A stretch of 64,000 nucleotides of DNA from an uncultured Bacteroidota bacterium (GTDB lineage Bacteria > Bacteroidota > Bacteroidia > NS11-12g > UBA9320), in assembly GCA_913043145.1 (NCBI GenBank), contig CAJWLP010000001.1, forward strand, positions 1-64,000, in the 5' to 3' direction. The position numbers and the translations under genes were made by a program. Below are positions 34,442 through 44,443 of the stretch, in pieces (the first letter of the stretch is position 1; each line of letters begins with the position of its first letter). The notes under the pieces were generated by a model. The model was not told the DNA's origin. It saw only the letters and a program-made list of their open reading frames with translations, and searched no databases.

Positions 34442-35862
34442 TATTGACTTTCATATGCACCTATATCTGGAGTCCCTGTTCTAGGTCTGTTTAAAAAATC
34501 TTCGGTTATGGGCGGAATTATTGGGAAGGCCATATCCTTGGCTGCGGACAGCGTATCTAATTCAAAGTGGAAATTGTAGGAGTCTTTAAACTTTGCAGAT
34601 TTATTTATAATGTTATTAGAGCCTACACCCGTATAAATTGCTTTGTTTGTCTTCATTAAATTATAGTCTATCACGGAGGGTGTTATTACTTTTGAATAAT
34701 CAATGTCTTCCCCAATTTCTGATTCAGCTAAAACACCATCTATGATATTATTGACAAAATAAAATTGGATATCATAGGTTTCTAAAATTGATCCGAATTC
34801 ATCTCTTCTTCTGTTTAAATAAGCAAATGTGGGTTCTTGTCGAGAAAAATCTCTTCTACCAGTATAGAATGTATTGTGTAACAAGGTGTAATTTCCACCA
34901 TTAGCACCCAAAAAAGTGAACCTACCACAATTAGTGCTGACACTATTTTGAACGTGAATTGTACTACCTTTTCCACTGATTCCGTCAAAACTCATGTTTC
35001 GAATCATTGTTTTGTTTATGGTAACATTTTTTTTGTTTTCCTCACCAGGCACAGAATCACAATAGACTCCAACGGTCCCATTCTTGATTATAGCATGTTC
35101 GATTGTATTACTATGACTTGGGTGACTAATCCATATTCCACCCCATTGTCCACTTTCCTCTTCCCATGAGGGCTGTAAACGATCCCCTTGCATTAATACG
35201 GGATTGTCAATATTGCCCTTTACATCCAATTTTCCTTCAACAAATAGCCAGCTTCTGGGAGCAAAATGGACATTCATTCCTTCTTCTATGGTAAGATTCA
35301 CATTGGGTTTTACATAGCAATATCCATAAACGACTATAGGAAGTTTATTATTAGACCAGATGGTATCTGTTTCGATACTGTCTCTAAAAATATAGTGAGC
35401 ATCCTGTCCCCAACCAATGAGCATAGTTTTAGATTCGTTACCGTTGGTATTGAAAAGAATGGAATCACGGATAATCAAGGGGTTAAAATCGGGATTATTG
35501 TTGTTCGGATCGGGATGAACTTCAACAAATAAGAAGATGCTATCATTGGGAAATAATTCAATGTCCGAAAATGAACTTCCAGCTTCACCATCAACATTCA
35601 GTCTAAAATGAGAATTGCTTCCTCCACCTAATTGGATTGACGTTTTAATCCGTTGGTCGTATGGGTTATATACGAGTATCTGCTTATTAACTGATATGGG
35701 GGTAGTTGAACTTACTTTGGTGAATACCGTATCAAACCATAAAGTATCCGTGTTAACCTTAACTTGACTGTTTGGATTGGTGTTAAATTCTTCTTTTTTA
35801 CACGAAGAAATCATGACATACAATCCAAAAATAAAAAGCGAGTATTTGAGCAATGATTGCAT
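34438..35862 (-). CDS. Lipoprotein with beta-helix-like repeats
   Basis: The 474-residue protein has a lipoprotein signal (YSLFIFGLYVMISSC, Cys at about 21). The first 130 residues look like an Ig-like beta domain (TPISVNKQILVYNPYD). A right-handed beta-helix-like region follows (IEEGMNVHFAPRSWLFVEGKLDVKGN, IEHAIIKNGTVGVYCDSV, FLGANGGNYTLLHNTFY), and the end is GTPDIGAYESQY, which closes many surface beta-helix proteins in Bacteroidota. It is an outer-membrane-anchored surface protein of unknown function. Confidence 0.8.
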   Translation of the reverse strand: MQSLLKYSLFIFGLYVMISSCKKEEFNTNPNSQVKVNTDTLWFDTVFTKVSSTTPISVNKQILVYNPYDQRIKTSIQLGGGSNSHFRLNVDGEAGSSFSDIELFPNDSIFLFVEVHPDPNNNNPDFNPLIIRDSILFNTNGNESKTMLIGWGQDAHYIFRDSIETDTIWSNNKLPIVVYGYCYVKPNVNLTIEEGMNVHFAPRSWLFVEGKLDVKGNIDNPVLMQGDRLQPSWEEESGQWGGIWISHPSHSNTIEHAIIKNGTVGVYCDSVPGEENKKNVTINKTMIRNMSFDGISGKGSTIHVQNSVSTNCGRFTFLGANGGNYTLLHNTFYTGRRDFSRQEPTFAYLNRRRDEFGSILETYDIQFYFVNNIIDGVLAESEIGEDIDYSKVITPSVIDYNLMKTNKAIYTGVGSNNIINKSAKFKDSYNFHFELDTLSAAKDMAFPIIPPITEDFLNRPRTGTPDIGAYESQY

Positions 35863-35934
35863 GCGGAGCTTGAACGATGTTACAAAGGAAATATTTTATT
35901 TCAGCATAACCAATGTTATGTGATTAAGACATTT

Positions 35935-35964
35935 AAATAAAAAGGCCCACATTAGTGAGCCTTT
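35935..35964 (-). terminator. Rho-independent terminator of tRNA-Asn
   Basis: On the minus strand the ten-pair arms AAAGGCTCAC and GTGGGCCTTT (one G-T pair) enclose TAAT and are followed by T-rich sequence. It starts three nt after the tRNA 3' end. Confidence 0.8.
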
Positions 35965-35967
35965 TAT

Positions 35968-36043
35968 GCGCCCTCACCTGGACTCGAACCAGGGACCTAT
36001 TGATTAACAGTCAACCGCTCTAACCAGCTGAGCTATGAAGGCA
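35968..36043 (-). tRNA. tRNA-Asn (anticodon GTT)
   Basis: The 76-nt cloverleaf begins TGCCTTCATAGCTCAGC and has anticodon loop CTGTTAA (GTT at positions 34-36). The T arm is CCTGG-TTCGAGT-CCAGG, and the acceptor arms TGCCTTC and GAGGGCG pair with wobbles. CCA is not encoded. It is a single gene with its own terminator. Confidence 0.95.
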
Positions 36044-36127
36044 TTATGCTTTTGCGATGAAAACAATCTTTTCAAAAGCGTGTGCAAAAATAGATTTTTA
36101 CTTTAAACGAAAAATAATTTTCACAAA

Positions 36128-36889
36128 TTATTTTGCTAGAATTGAACAACTTCCAATGCCTTCGACTTTAGCGGTAATTTTTTTACCAGACTCTACAAAT
36201 ACTGCTGGTGTAGCTGCTCCAGCCAAAAGAAGGTTTCCTGCAGAAAAGGGTTGATTATACTTGGCTGCTAACCTTGATGCATTGCAAATTGATAGTAATG
36301 GATTGTCTAGTATGGCATTACTTGAATCTTCTTCCTTGATTTCTTTGTCAAATAGAAGAGCCATCGACCGATTTGTCAGTGATTCAGGTAGGGGCTGCCA
36401 TGCACCAATTACAAAGCCAGAAGAAGAACAATTATCTGCAATTACATCTTCTAGAGAAAATTTGAAATTTGCAAAGCGAGAATCAATGATTTCAATAGCT
36501 GGGGCACATGCGGAAATGTATTCAGGAATTTCATCCAAAGAAATTTCACAATTTATGTCCTTTTTCAGTAGGAAGGCAATCTCAGGTTCAGCCCTTGGAT
36601 GTATAAATTGATCCATGTAAATAGTTTCCCCATTTTTGAACCACATCGAGTTGGTAAGCCGTCCCCATATCATATCATGAACTCCCATTTGATCCATTTT
36701 TGCGTATGATGTAAATCCTAATTTTAAACCAACAAATTTTTCACCTCTGGTATATCTTTCTTCTATGGACAGTTTTTGAATTTCGTAGGCATCTTCTTCA
36801 GTAAAATCAAGTTTATTACTAATTTGGGTTATAGCTTCAGCCCTTAATGCAGCGTTATCGAGTGATTTTGCAATTTCTGATTTGTTCAT
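36128..36889 (-). CDS. 2-Keto-4-pentenoate hydratase/4-oxalocrotonate decarboxylase family protein
   Basis: The protein has 253 residues from the ATG at 36889 (MNKSEIAKSLDNAALRAEAI). An upstream ATG at 36958 is rejected because a -7-like box (TATTTTCG, 36896-36903) lies between the two. It has the FAH-type fold of MhpD/DmpH proteins (KFVGLKLGFTSYAKMDQMG, HPRAEPEIAFLLKKD, ACAPAIEIIDSRF, ADNCSSSGFVIG, LLLAGAATPAVFVESG). Relatives act in meta-cleavage of aromatics, but no other such gene is near, so the substrate is unclear. Confidence 0.82.
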   Translation of the reverse strand: MNKSEIAKSLDNAALRAEAITQISNKLDFTEEDAYEIQKLSIEERYTRGEKFVGLKLGFTSYAKMDQMGVHDMIWGRLTNSMWFKNGETIYMDQFIHPRAEPEIAFLLKKDINCEISLDEIPEYISACAPAIEIIDSRFANFKFSLEDVIADNCSSSGFVIGAWQPLPESLTNRSMALLFDKEIKEEDSSNAILDNPLLSICNASRLAAKYNQPFSAGNLLLAGAATPAVFVESGKKITAKVEGIGSCSILAK

Positions 36890-36990
36890 TTGGTGCGAAA
36901 ATAACCATTGGCTAAAATATGAATCAATATCATTGTGAGTTATAGGGTATAAATACATCCAAAGTAATCATGTTATGCTAATATTAGGAC

Positions 36991-36998
36991 TAAATTTG
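36991..36998 (+). promoter_or_regulatory. -7 element TAAATTTG of the PfkB kinase gene
   Basis: An exact TAnnTTTG match lies five nt before the ATG at 37004. An out-of-frame ATG also occurs at 37000. Confidence 0.7.
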
Positions 36999-37003
36999 CA
37001 TGC

Positions 37004-37924
37004 ATGAGTTTACTAGTGATTGGTAGTGTTGCATTTGATGCAATTGAGACACCATTTGGCAAGACAGATAAAATAATTGGAGGTGCTGCAACATATATTT
37101 CGTTGAGTAGTAGTTATCTGGAGGATAACATCAATCTAGTTGCTGTTGTTGGTGGGGATTTTCCAAAAGCGGATATCCAATTATTGGAATCGCATGGTAT
37201 AGATACCGAAGGTTTACAGATTAAGGAAGATGAAAAATCATTTTTCTGGAGTGGAAAATATCATAATGATATGAATAATCGTGACACGCTGAATACGGAG
37301 TTGAATGTTCTCGAAAATTTTGATCCTATCATTCCAAGCTCATACCAAAACTTAGATTATGTGATGTTAGGAAACCTCTCTCCAGATGTACAACGTACAG
37401 TTATTGAAAGAATTGAGAATAAGCCTAAATTAATTGCGATGGATACTATGAATTTTTGGATGGATATTGCTCAAGAATCGTTGAATCAAACCATCGCAAT
37501 GGTTGATGTTTTAATTATTAACGACGAAGAGGCTCGACAACTTAGCGGTGAATATGCACTCGTTAAAGCAGCAAAAAAGATTATGGCAATGGGACCTCGT
37601 TTTTTAATCATAAAAAAAGGAGAACATGGGGCTTTATTATTTGATTCGGAGTCGGTTTATTTCTGCCCTGCTTTGCCCTTAGAAGAGGTGTTTGATCCAA
37701 CAGGAGCAGGGGATACATTTGCAGGAGGTTTCATAGGATACCTTGCATCTACTGATGATATTTCATTTGATAATATGAAGAGAGCAGTTATTTATGGTAG
37801 TGCGATGGCTAGTTTTTGTGTTGAAAAATTTGGAACAGAACGGCTAGTTAACCTAAGTAAGTCTGAGATTAAGTCTAGAGTTCAACAATTCATTGATTTG
37901 AGTCAAGTTCAGATTTCGATATAA
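37004..37924 (+). CDS. PfkB-family sugar/nucleoside kinase
   Basis: The 306-residue ribokinase-like protein has the N-terminal signature IGSVAFDAIETPFG and GGAATYISLSSSYL, and the C-terminal PfkB motif with the catalytic Asp and anion hole in FDPTGAGDTFAGGFIGYL. An ATP-dependent kinase of a sugar or nucleoside is expected; the exact substrate cannot be told from the sequence. It is followed 2 nt later by recJ, so the two are co-transcribed from the leaderless promoter at 36991. Confidence 0.88.
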   Translation: MSLLVIGSVAFDAIETPFGKTDKIIGGAATYISLSSSYLEDNINLVAVVGGDFPKADIQLLESHGIDTEGLQIKEDEKSFFWSGKYHNDMNNRDTLNTELNVLENFDPIIPSSYQNLDYVMLGNLSPDVQRTVIERIENKPKLIAMDTMNFWMDIAQESLNQTIAMVDVLIINDEEARQLSGEYALVKAAKKIMAMGPRFLIIKKGEHGALLFDSESVYFCPALPLEEVFDPTGAGDTFAGGFIGYLASTDDISFDNMKRAVIYGSAMASFCVEKFGTERLVNLSKSEIKSRVQQFIDLSQVQISI

Positions 37925-37926
37925 CT

Positions 37927-39645
37927 ATGACAAAGGCTATTTGGAAACCAAAAGATGAACCAGATTTTTCTCAAGTTAACACGTTAAAGACAGAGTTAAA
38001 TGCCCCTGAAATAATAGCTAAAATGCTTGTACAGAGGGGCGTAGATTCTGTTGAGAAGGTTAATAGATATTTTAACCCAAGAATTGAAGATTTACATGAT
38101 CCTTTTTTGATGAAGGATATGGATAAGGCTATTGAGCGTATTCAAATTGCTCAAGATAATAAGGAAGGAGTTCTAATTTTTGGAGATTATGATGTTGATG
38201 GAACTACTTCTGTAGCTCTAGCTTATTCTTTTTTTAAAGATAAGTTTGATAGAATTGATTTTTATATTCCAGATCGTTATGAAGAGGGTTATGGAATAAG
38301 TATTAAAGGGATTGATTATGCAAAAACTAATAATTTATCGCTAATCATTGCCTTAGATTGTGGAATTCGTTCAGTTGATAAAATTCAATACGCAAAGTCA
38401 TTAGGTATTGATTTTATAATTTGTGATCATCATTTGCCGGGGAATTTATTGCCTGCGGCGACGGCTGTACTTGACCCTAAGCGAGAAGATTGTGATTATC
38501 CATTCAAAGAGCTTGCGGGTTGCGGTATTGGTTTAAAATTAACTCAAGCATACGCTCAAGTGAATAACTTAGACGAAAGATCGTATCTTCAGTATTTGGA
38601 TTTTGCTACGTTGAGTATTGCTAGTGATATTGTACCAATTGAAGATGAAAATCGAGTGATTGCTCATTTTGGTCTAAAAATTATCAATCAACAACCAAGG
38701 TTAGGTTTAAAGAAACTTATTAAAGTAGCTGTTAATAAGGAACAGTTATCCATTGGTGATTTGGTCTTTTATATTGGTCCAAGAATAAATGCTGCAGGAC
38801 GTATGAGTGATGCAAAAAGTGCAGTTAGGATGCTTATTGCTAGTGATGATGAGACAGCTGAAAGGTATGTTTCAGAACTCCAAAATCAAAATGAAGACCG
38901 AAAGTTGGTTGATCGACAAATAACATCAGATTTAAAAGAAATTATTGAAAAAGATGCTTCGTTATTAAACCGCAAAACACATGTTTTTTATCAGGAAAAT
39001 TGGCACAAAGGAGTAGTTGGGATAGCGGCTAGTAGAGCAATTGAGCTATACTACAGACCGACAATCATTCTTACTAAAGGAACAGGTGATATATTAGTTG
39101 GTAGTGCTAGAAGTGTTCGTGGGTTTGATGTGCACGCTGCTTTAGAAAAATGTAGTGATCATCTTATTCAATTTGGAGGGCATATGTATGCAGCTGGTAT
39201 GACGTTGAAATTAGAGAATTTGGAAGCCTTCAGAGATGCGTTTGAGTCAGTTGGAGAGGAGATATTGACAGAAGAACTGCTAACCCCAAAAGTATATTAT
39301 GATGCGGAGTTAGATGTTATTGAAGTTAATCATAGATTTTATAATATCATTAATAAAATGGGCCCTTTTGGTCCAGCAAATATGACCCCTGTTTTCTATG
39401 CCAAAGGACTAAAAGATGACGGGACTGGTAAAGTAATTGGGAAGACAGCAGAACACCTTAAATTAAATATTAAACGTCCTTCTGGAGCCATACCTGCTCT
39501 TGCTTTTGGGATGGCGGATCAATTTTTAGCTATAAAAAAAGCAGACTCTTTCGAAGCCTGCTTTCAAATTAATGAAAATATTTTTCGGGGAAGTCGAACG
39601 CTTCAACTCATGTTGAAGGATATTCGATTTACCAACGATGTCTGA
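37927..39645 (+). CDS. recJ: Single-stranded-DNA-specific exonuclease RecJ
   Basis: The 572-residue protein has the DHH phosphoesterase motifs LIFGDYDVDGTTSVAL and FIICDHHLPG, and GPRINAAGRMSDAKSAV in the core. The DHHA1 domain includes GSARSVRGFDVHAAL and QFGGHMYAAGM, and an OB-fold C-terminus follows (FYAKGLKDDGTGKVIGKTAEHLK). It degrades single-stranded DNA 5' to 3' in recombination and repair. The 3' end overlaps the convergent outer membrane gene by 17 nt. Confidence 0.93.
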   Translation: MTKAIWKPKDEPDFSQVNTLKTELNAPEIIAKMLVQRGVDSVEKVNRYFNPRIEDLHDPFLMKDMDKAIERIQIAQDNKEGVLIFGDYDVDGTTSVALAYSFFKDKFDRIDFYIPDRYEEGYGISIKGIDYAKTNNLSLIIALDCGIRSVDKIQYAKSLGIDFIICDHHLPGNLLPAATAVLDPKREDCDYPFKELAGCGIGLKLTQAYAQVNNLDERSYLQYLDFATLSIASDIVPIEDENRVIAHFGLKIINQQPRLGLKKLIKVAVNKEQLSIGDLVFYIGPRINAAGRMSDAKSAVRMLIASDDETAERYVSELQNQNEDRKLVDRQITSDLKEIIEKDASLLNRKTHVFYQENWHKGVVGIAASRAIELYYRPTIILTKGTGDILVGSARSVRGFDVHAALEKCSDHLIQFGGHMYAAGMTLKLENLEAFRDAFESVGEEILTEELLTPKVYYDAELDVIEVNHRFYNIINKMGPFGPANMTPVFYAKGLKDDGTGKVIGKTAEHLKLNIKRPSGAIPALAFGMADQFLAIKKADSFEACFQINENIFRGSRTLQLMLKDIRFTNDV

Positions 39646-40324
39646 TGTGTTTTCTTTTAGTTAGACTAAAATCCAAAGCGAGGTATCCAACCATAGATAG
39701 GTTGGTTGCAGAACCTAATCTCGAATCTTTGTAAACATCCAAAAGGCCGTAATTGGCTCTCGTGCCAACAATTAGTCTATTTTTCCCTTCACGAATACTA
39801 AAGTTTATTCCAAGCCCAGCAGTGAACCCAACATCAATGGTATTAGCCTCTTGATTTGAATCAGATATTGGATCATCTGAACCTTCATAGTTGGTTATAA
39901 CAGTTTGATCAATATAAATATCTACAGCGGTTCCATACGAAAAATTTGGACCTCCTTCAACGAACCAATAGCTTGATGGTTGTCCTATTCGGTAGGGCAC
40001 TAGCTCTTTTTTCTTAAAAGGAATCATGTATTGAATAGTCAAAGGTACTTGTATGTAGGTACCTCCACCAGCAAAATATCCATCGTCACTTTGTAAATAT
40101 TCAACTGACCGAATATCAAATAACACATCACCTTCAGCTATGAGTCTTTTGGTTATTTGATGTTTGTATCCAAGACCAGACAAAATCGCCATTCCGCCTT
40201 TAGCTCCATCACTTCCACTAGCTAATGCAAGACCTCCTCCAGCTTTTAAATTTAGCCACATTTGTGCATTGGCACTCAAACTCATTGCTAGAATAATAGA
40301 TAGGGATAAAAGAATTTTTTTCAT
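39629..40324 (-). CDS. Porin-like outer membrane beta-barrel protein
   Basis: The 231-residue protein has a signal peptide (KKILLSLSIILAMSLSANA-Q). The mature part is a small beta barrel with glycine-rich strands (LKAGGGLALASGSDGAKGGM, AEGDVLFDIRSVEYL, VGFTAGLGINFSIREGKNRLIVGTRANYGL, LSMVGYLALDFSLTKRK). It fits the family of 8-10 stranded outer membrane proteins (outer membrane protein beta-barrel domain). Function is unknown. It is transcribed towards recJ and divergently from lptB. Confidence 0.8.
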   Translation of the reverse strand: MKKILLSLSIILAMSLSANAQMWLNLKAGGGLALASGSDGAKGGMAILSGLGYKHQITKRLIAEGDVLFDIRSVEYLQSDDGYFAGGGTYIQVPLTIQYMIPFKKKELVPYRIGQPSSYWFVEGGPNFSYGTAVDIYIDQTVITNYEGSDDPISDSNQEANTIDVGFTAGLGINFSIREGKNRLIVGTRANYGLLDVYKDSRLGSATNLSMVGYLALDFSLTKRKHIRHRW

Positions 40325-40387
40325 CGTTTATTTATTTATGTTTGACAAATATACTTTAAAACCAATAGTTGTTATTCATTAGTATGC

Positions 40388-40395
40388 TACTTTTG
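40388..40395 (+). promoter_or_regulatory. -7 element TACTTTTG of lptB
   Basis: An exact TAnnTTTG match lies eight nt before the lptB ATG. It is the same octamer as for rpsT and rpsO. Confidence 0.6.
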
Positions 40396-40403
40396 AATTA
40401 GTT

Positions 40404-41129
40404 ATGCGTCTTCGAGCAGAAAATTTAGTAAAGCAATACAAAAAGAGACGAGTCGTGAATGACATGTCTCTTGAAGTGGAGCAAGGTGAAATCGTTGGAT
40501 TGTTGGGTCCCAATGGAGCGGGTAAAACAACTACTTTTTATATGACCGTTGGACTTGTAAGACCAGATGAGGGTGAGGTGTATTTAGATAATAAAAAAAT
40601 TACAGGTTTGGCCATGTACCAGCGAGCTCAGAGAGGGGTAGGGTATTTACCACAAGAGGCTTCGGTTTTTAGAGATTTATCTGTGGAGGATAATATTATG
40701 GCTGTGCTTGAATTGACTAATAAATCAAAAGAAGAACAAATAAAAAAAACAGAATCTCTAATTACCGAGTTTGGTCTTGAGAAAGTTCGCAAAAACTTAG
40801 GTAAGGTATTGAGTGGCGGTGAACGAAGAAGGTGCGAAATTGCCAGAGCACTGGCAGTTGACCCAAAGTTTATTCTTCTAGACGAGCCATTTGCTGGTGT
40901 TGATCCGATTGCTGTAGAGGATATTCAACAAATCGTTCAGAAGTTAGTTAATCGAAATATTGGAGTACTCATTACCGATCACAATGTTCATGAGACCCTT
41001 AGTATTGTTGATCGTGCGTATCTTTTGTTTGAGGGAAGGTTGCTTAAGAAAGGTACCGCGGAAGAATTAGCTGCTGACGAGATGGTACGAAATGTATATT
41101 TAGGCAAAAACTTTGAGTTGCGTTCTTAG
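40404..41129 (+). CDS. lptB: LPS export ABC transporter ATPase LptB
   Basis: The 241-residue ATPase shows Walker [17 protein letters not shown], signature [15 protein letters not shown], Walker [14 protein letters not shown] and switch His in [10 protein letters not shown]. The family-specific stretches are [23 protein letters not shown] and [20 protein letters not shown]. It powers extraction of LPS from the inner membrane with LptFG and LptC (lptC is at 2249). It stands alone here, convergent with the DUF4175 gene across 5 nt. Confidence 0.93.
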   Translation: MRLRAENLVKQYKKRRVVNDMSLEVEQGEIVGLLGPNGAGKTTTFYMTVGLVRPDEGEVYLDNKKITGLAMYQRAQRGVGYLPQEASVFRDLSVEDNIMAVLELTNKSKEEQIKKTESLITEFGLEKVRKNLGKVLSGGERRRCEIARALAVDPKFILLDEPFAGVDPIAVEDIQQIVQKLVNRNIGVLITDHNVHETLSIVDRAYLLFEGRLLKKGTAEELAADEMVRNVYLGKNFELRS

Positions 41130-41134
41130 GCAGT

Positions 41135-44100
41135 TTAATTTTCGAAATAACTTTCCACTTTTTGTTTATAGTAAGGCTGTAATTCTGGAGAAACTTTTCT
41201 AATCATTTCAGTTTCTTTTTCTTTTTGCTCTAAATATTTTTCGATATTTTTTGGGATAGGCCGATCAAATTCTTTTCCTTCTTTAGATGATCTTGTTTTA
41301 TCTTGTTCTTGTTCTTTTTCTGCTTTTTCGTGTTCACTTAGTTTGAATTCAATTTGATTTAGCTTATGAAATGTTTGATTGTTTAATCTTTTGTTGTAAA
41401 AATCTTCTTCGACTTGGTCCATCAAATCTTGAGTTCTTTTGAGGTCACCTAAACTTCCTCCTTTTCCTTCTTTCTGTAATTTACTATTTAGTTCTTGAAT
41501 TTTCTCTCTAATAGCTGCTTGTTTAGTCGCCATTTCAGCAAATTGTTTGCTTGAAGGTTTCCCCTTGCCTTGTTTCTCTCCTTTTTCTAATTCTTTAATT
41601 TGCTTAGCAAGTTCATCTTGCATTTTTTTTATTGCACTAGCATTGGGCTTTTGTGGTTTTTCCCCGTTTTTGGCTCCCCCTGGTTTCTTGCATTTTCCTT
41701 TTGGTTTTCCCTTATTTTCCCTCTGATTTTTGATCTGTTGCTGCATCTGTTTGAGCGATTCAGTCAGCATTAGTGCAAGGTTGTTATAACCCGTCATGGC
41801 ATATTGTTGGGTAACAAGTGCTTTGTATGTAATTCGCTCTCCTAAGTGTCTGATTGATTCATCAAGATTATCGTTAACCTTTGAAATTTCTTCATTTACA
41901 AAAGAATGAATTTGCTCATTTCGCTTGCTTAAAGCCAACAAAGAGTCTTCTACCATTTTAGTCTCATCTTTTATCCTTCTTTGATCTTGACGTAATTCAA
42001 CATATTTAGGGCTGTATTTCTCATTCTTTTTAAATGCCGCTATGAGTGCTTCTTGGTCAAATGATAATTGGATTAGATTTTCTAGAATTTGTCTTAAATT
42101 ATTGTAGTCCTCTGTTTGTTGTTCTTCATAAGCTTCTTCCATTTCTTGTTGCATTTTTTGAGCTAATTCACCAATCTGTTCAGCAGATTCATTCATTTTT
42201 TGAGATGCATTTTTAGACTTTCCTTGTTGTTCTTTTGACAAAGCATCTTTCATTTTTAGACTAATACTTTGTTGATCATCCTCATGATTATTAAGATTTA
42301 ATGGTTTTTCTAAATCCTTGTTATTTTGTTCAATGGTTTTTAAATCTTTTTTAATTTCATCAAATATTTTGTTTAGTTTCTCTTGTTCAGCAGCTTTATC
42401 TTTTTCTTTCTTGTTTGTTTTTGATGCAAGTTTTTTTTCTTGTTTTGCTAGTTGATTAAGTTTATCAATGGTATCTAATAACTTCTTTTCGAGCTCAAGT
42501 TCTTTGAATAACTCTAATAGTCTATCCATTTCCTTATTCATTTGTTTCTCATCAAATTTTAACTTTTGAAGAGCATTCTGAATTTCATCTTTCTTATTTT
42601 TTTCTAATAGCTCTTGAATTTTATCCATTAGTTTTTGGGTTTTATCATCAAGCACATCGTTCATGATTTTTTCAAGTTTTTTTTGTTTTTCTAGAAGTTC
42701 CTCTTGAATAGGATTAAACTCATTCTCCTTAAAATTTTTTTCGATGTTTTTTTGGATTGAGTTTTTTAGTTTTTCCTGAATGGATTTTTTCTTTTCAAGC
42801 AATTCTTGGATTTTTCTTTTATCGTTCCAGTCCAAATTCTTTTTTTCTGTGAGCATTTTTTCGACACTCTTTATCTGTTCTTCTAAATTTTTAGATTTTG
42901 ATTGGGCATCATTTAATGATTCTTTGATTTCTTGATTAAGTTTTTCAGTTAATTTCTCAATTTCTTTCAAAGATGGGATCTTATAATTAGCTATAGGTGT
43001 TTGAGTGTACTTTGATCCATTTACCTCATCATTATCCCAAATCTTAAAATAGTATTCAATTTTATCATCGGGTTGGGCTTCAATGGCATCCAAATTCCAT
43101 AGGTGATAAAATTTTTGATTAATTTGGGAAAGATTAATTGGTATCTCGATATTATTTGAATCACTTATTAAATACTTTTCATCTCTTAAATGGGTATAAT
43201 GAAACTGGAGTTTATCGAAACCGTGATCGTCTGAAATACTACCCATGAAATATAAAATTTTCTGACTCAAGCTATCTTTTTGTAAGTTTACTTCAATAGA
43301 AGGGTACAGGTCAGGAGAAACTCGAATGGAGAAGTTTATGGAGTCACCCTTTTTTATTAAGTTATTTTGTGAGGTAATGTTCAATCTGCTTGATTTCAGA
43401 AAACGCCTACGAACTTGAGTGTTATTATCTATCGGAGATAATGTATCATTGGAAGGGTTAATTATCAGTCTATTAACATTTTTAGTTTGAATATTCCACT
43501 CAATGATAGTTCCTGCAGGAACATTTATTTCTCCAATATTCTCCACCACACCATTATCCAAATTAAGATACTTAGGATAAATTAATTTAGTGTATGTGTT
43601 AATTAGCCTTGGCTTAGGGACTACATTTAGAAGATATTCTCTGCTAGAAAACCCACCAGCTTCAAAGTATATTTTTTCTGTTTTTTGAACGTTACGAAGT
43701 CGATATGAAAAAGACCCTAGTTTATCCATTTTCATCTTGTACTTATAGGTGCCAATTCGTAGATAGGCATCTTGAGGGATTTGTTTTCCTTTTGTGTTTA
43801 ATTGTATTTTGATATCCTCATTTTGAATAGCCACAACTTTTTCTAAATCCGACTCAAACTCAAAGGGAGCCTCGATTTCAAAATGGGTTTTATATTGTAC
43901 GATTCGTTGACTACTTTTTTTAAATCCAGGTGTTGTAAGTAAAATGAATAACAAAAGAATTGCTGGAAGTAAAGCATATTTTATATAGGCAATATTTTCC
44001 TTATATGGTATAGCTTTGGCAAATGATATTGGACTTAAATTTTTAATTCTTTGATCAATGCTGGCAATGAGCAATTGTTGATTGGAATTATTTACTTTTT

Positions 44101-44443
44101 CTTGGAGTTGTAAGGTGTTAATTAGCTTGTCTTGAACCTCAGGAAAATGGTTTCCAATTAGCGTTGCAGCTTCGGAGTATCCAAAATTTCTTTTTATGTT
44201 AATTAAACCTAAAATTGGAAGAATAATGTATTGGACTAAAACTAAGATTGAAAGCACTACCAATGTATAAAAAAGGTAAGTTCGAGTTTGAATTTCAAAT
44301 CTTCCCATATATTCAGAAAAACTAAGCGTAAAAAAAGCGATAATTATTATTGATATGCAGATTATAATCCCTTTTAACAGTTGGTTTTGGTAATACTTCT
44401 TTATGAAGTATTCTAATCGATTTATGAGCTTATTGTTATTCAA
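41135..44443 (-). CDS. DUF4175 family membrane/coiled-coil protein
   Basis: The 1102-residue protein has three N-terminal membrane helices (about 21-42, 54-78 and 152-170). A beta-rich extracytoplasmic part follows (170-490), then a very long Lys/Glu/Gln-rich coiled coil (490-1090) with repeated short motifs such as KKKSIQEKLKNSIQKN and QQGKSKNASQKMNESAEQIG. It matches the Bacteroidota family DUF4175, which co-occurs with BatA/VWA membrane proteins; two such genes are in this window (28524, 59294). Function is unknown; a periplasmic scaffold is an inference. Confidence 0.82.
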   Translation of the reverse strand: MNNNKLINRLEYFIKKYYQNQLLKGIIICISIIIIAFFTLSFSEYMGRFEIQTRTYLFYTLVVLSILVLVQYIILPILGLINIKRNFGYSEAATLIGNHFPEVQDKLINTLQLQEKVNNSNQQLLIASIDQRIKNLSPISFAKAIPYKENIAYIKYALLPAILLLFILLTTPGFKKSSQRIVQYKTHFEIEAPFEFESDLEKVVAIQNEDIKIQLNTKGKQIPQDAYLRIGTYKYKMKMDKLGSFSYRLRNVQKTEKIYFEAGGFSSREYLLNVVPKPRLINTYTKLIYPKYLNLDNGVVENIGEINVPAGTIIEWNIQTKNVNRLIINPSNDTLSPIDNNTQVRRRFLKSSRLNITSQNNLIKKGDSINFSIRVSPDLYPSIEVNLQKDSLSQKILYFMGSISDDHGFDKLQFHYTHLRDEKYLISDSNNIEIPINLSQINQKFYHLWNLDAIEAQPDDKIEYYFKIWDNDEVNGSKYTQTPIANYKIPSLKEIEKLTEKLNQEIKESLNDAQSKSKNLEEQIKSVEKMLTEKKNLDWNDKRKIQELLEKKKSIQEKLKNSIQKNIEKNFKENEFNPIQEELLEKQKKLEKIMNDVLDDKTQKLMDKIQELLEKNKKDEIQNALQKLKFDEKQMNKEMDRLLELFKELELEKKLLDTIDKLNQLAKQEKKLASKTNKKEKDKAAEQEKLNKIFDEIKKDLKTIEQNNKDLEKPLNLNNHEDDQQSISLKMKDALSKEQQGKSKNASQKMNESAEQIGELAQKMQQEMEEAYEEQQTEDYNNLRQILENLIQLSFDQEALIAAFKKNEKYSPKYVELRQDQRRIKDETKMVEDSLLALSKRNEQIHSFVNEEISKVNDNLDESIRHLGERITYKALVTQQYAMTGYNNLALMLTESLKQMQQQIKNQRENKGKPKGKCKKPGGAKNGEKPQKPNASAIKKMQDELAKQIKELEKGEKQGKGKPSSKQFAEMATKQAAIREKIQELNSKLQKEGKGGSLGDLKRTQDLMDQVEEDFYNKRLNNQTFHKLNQIEFKLSEHEKAEKEQEQDKTRSSKEGKEFDRPIPKNIEKYLEQKEKETEMIRKVSPELQPYYKQKVESYFEN

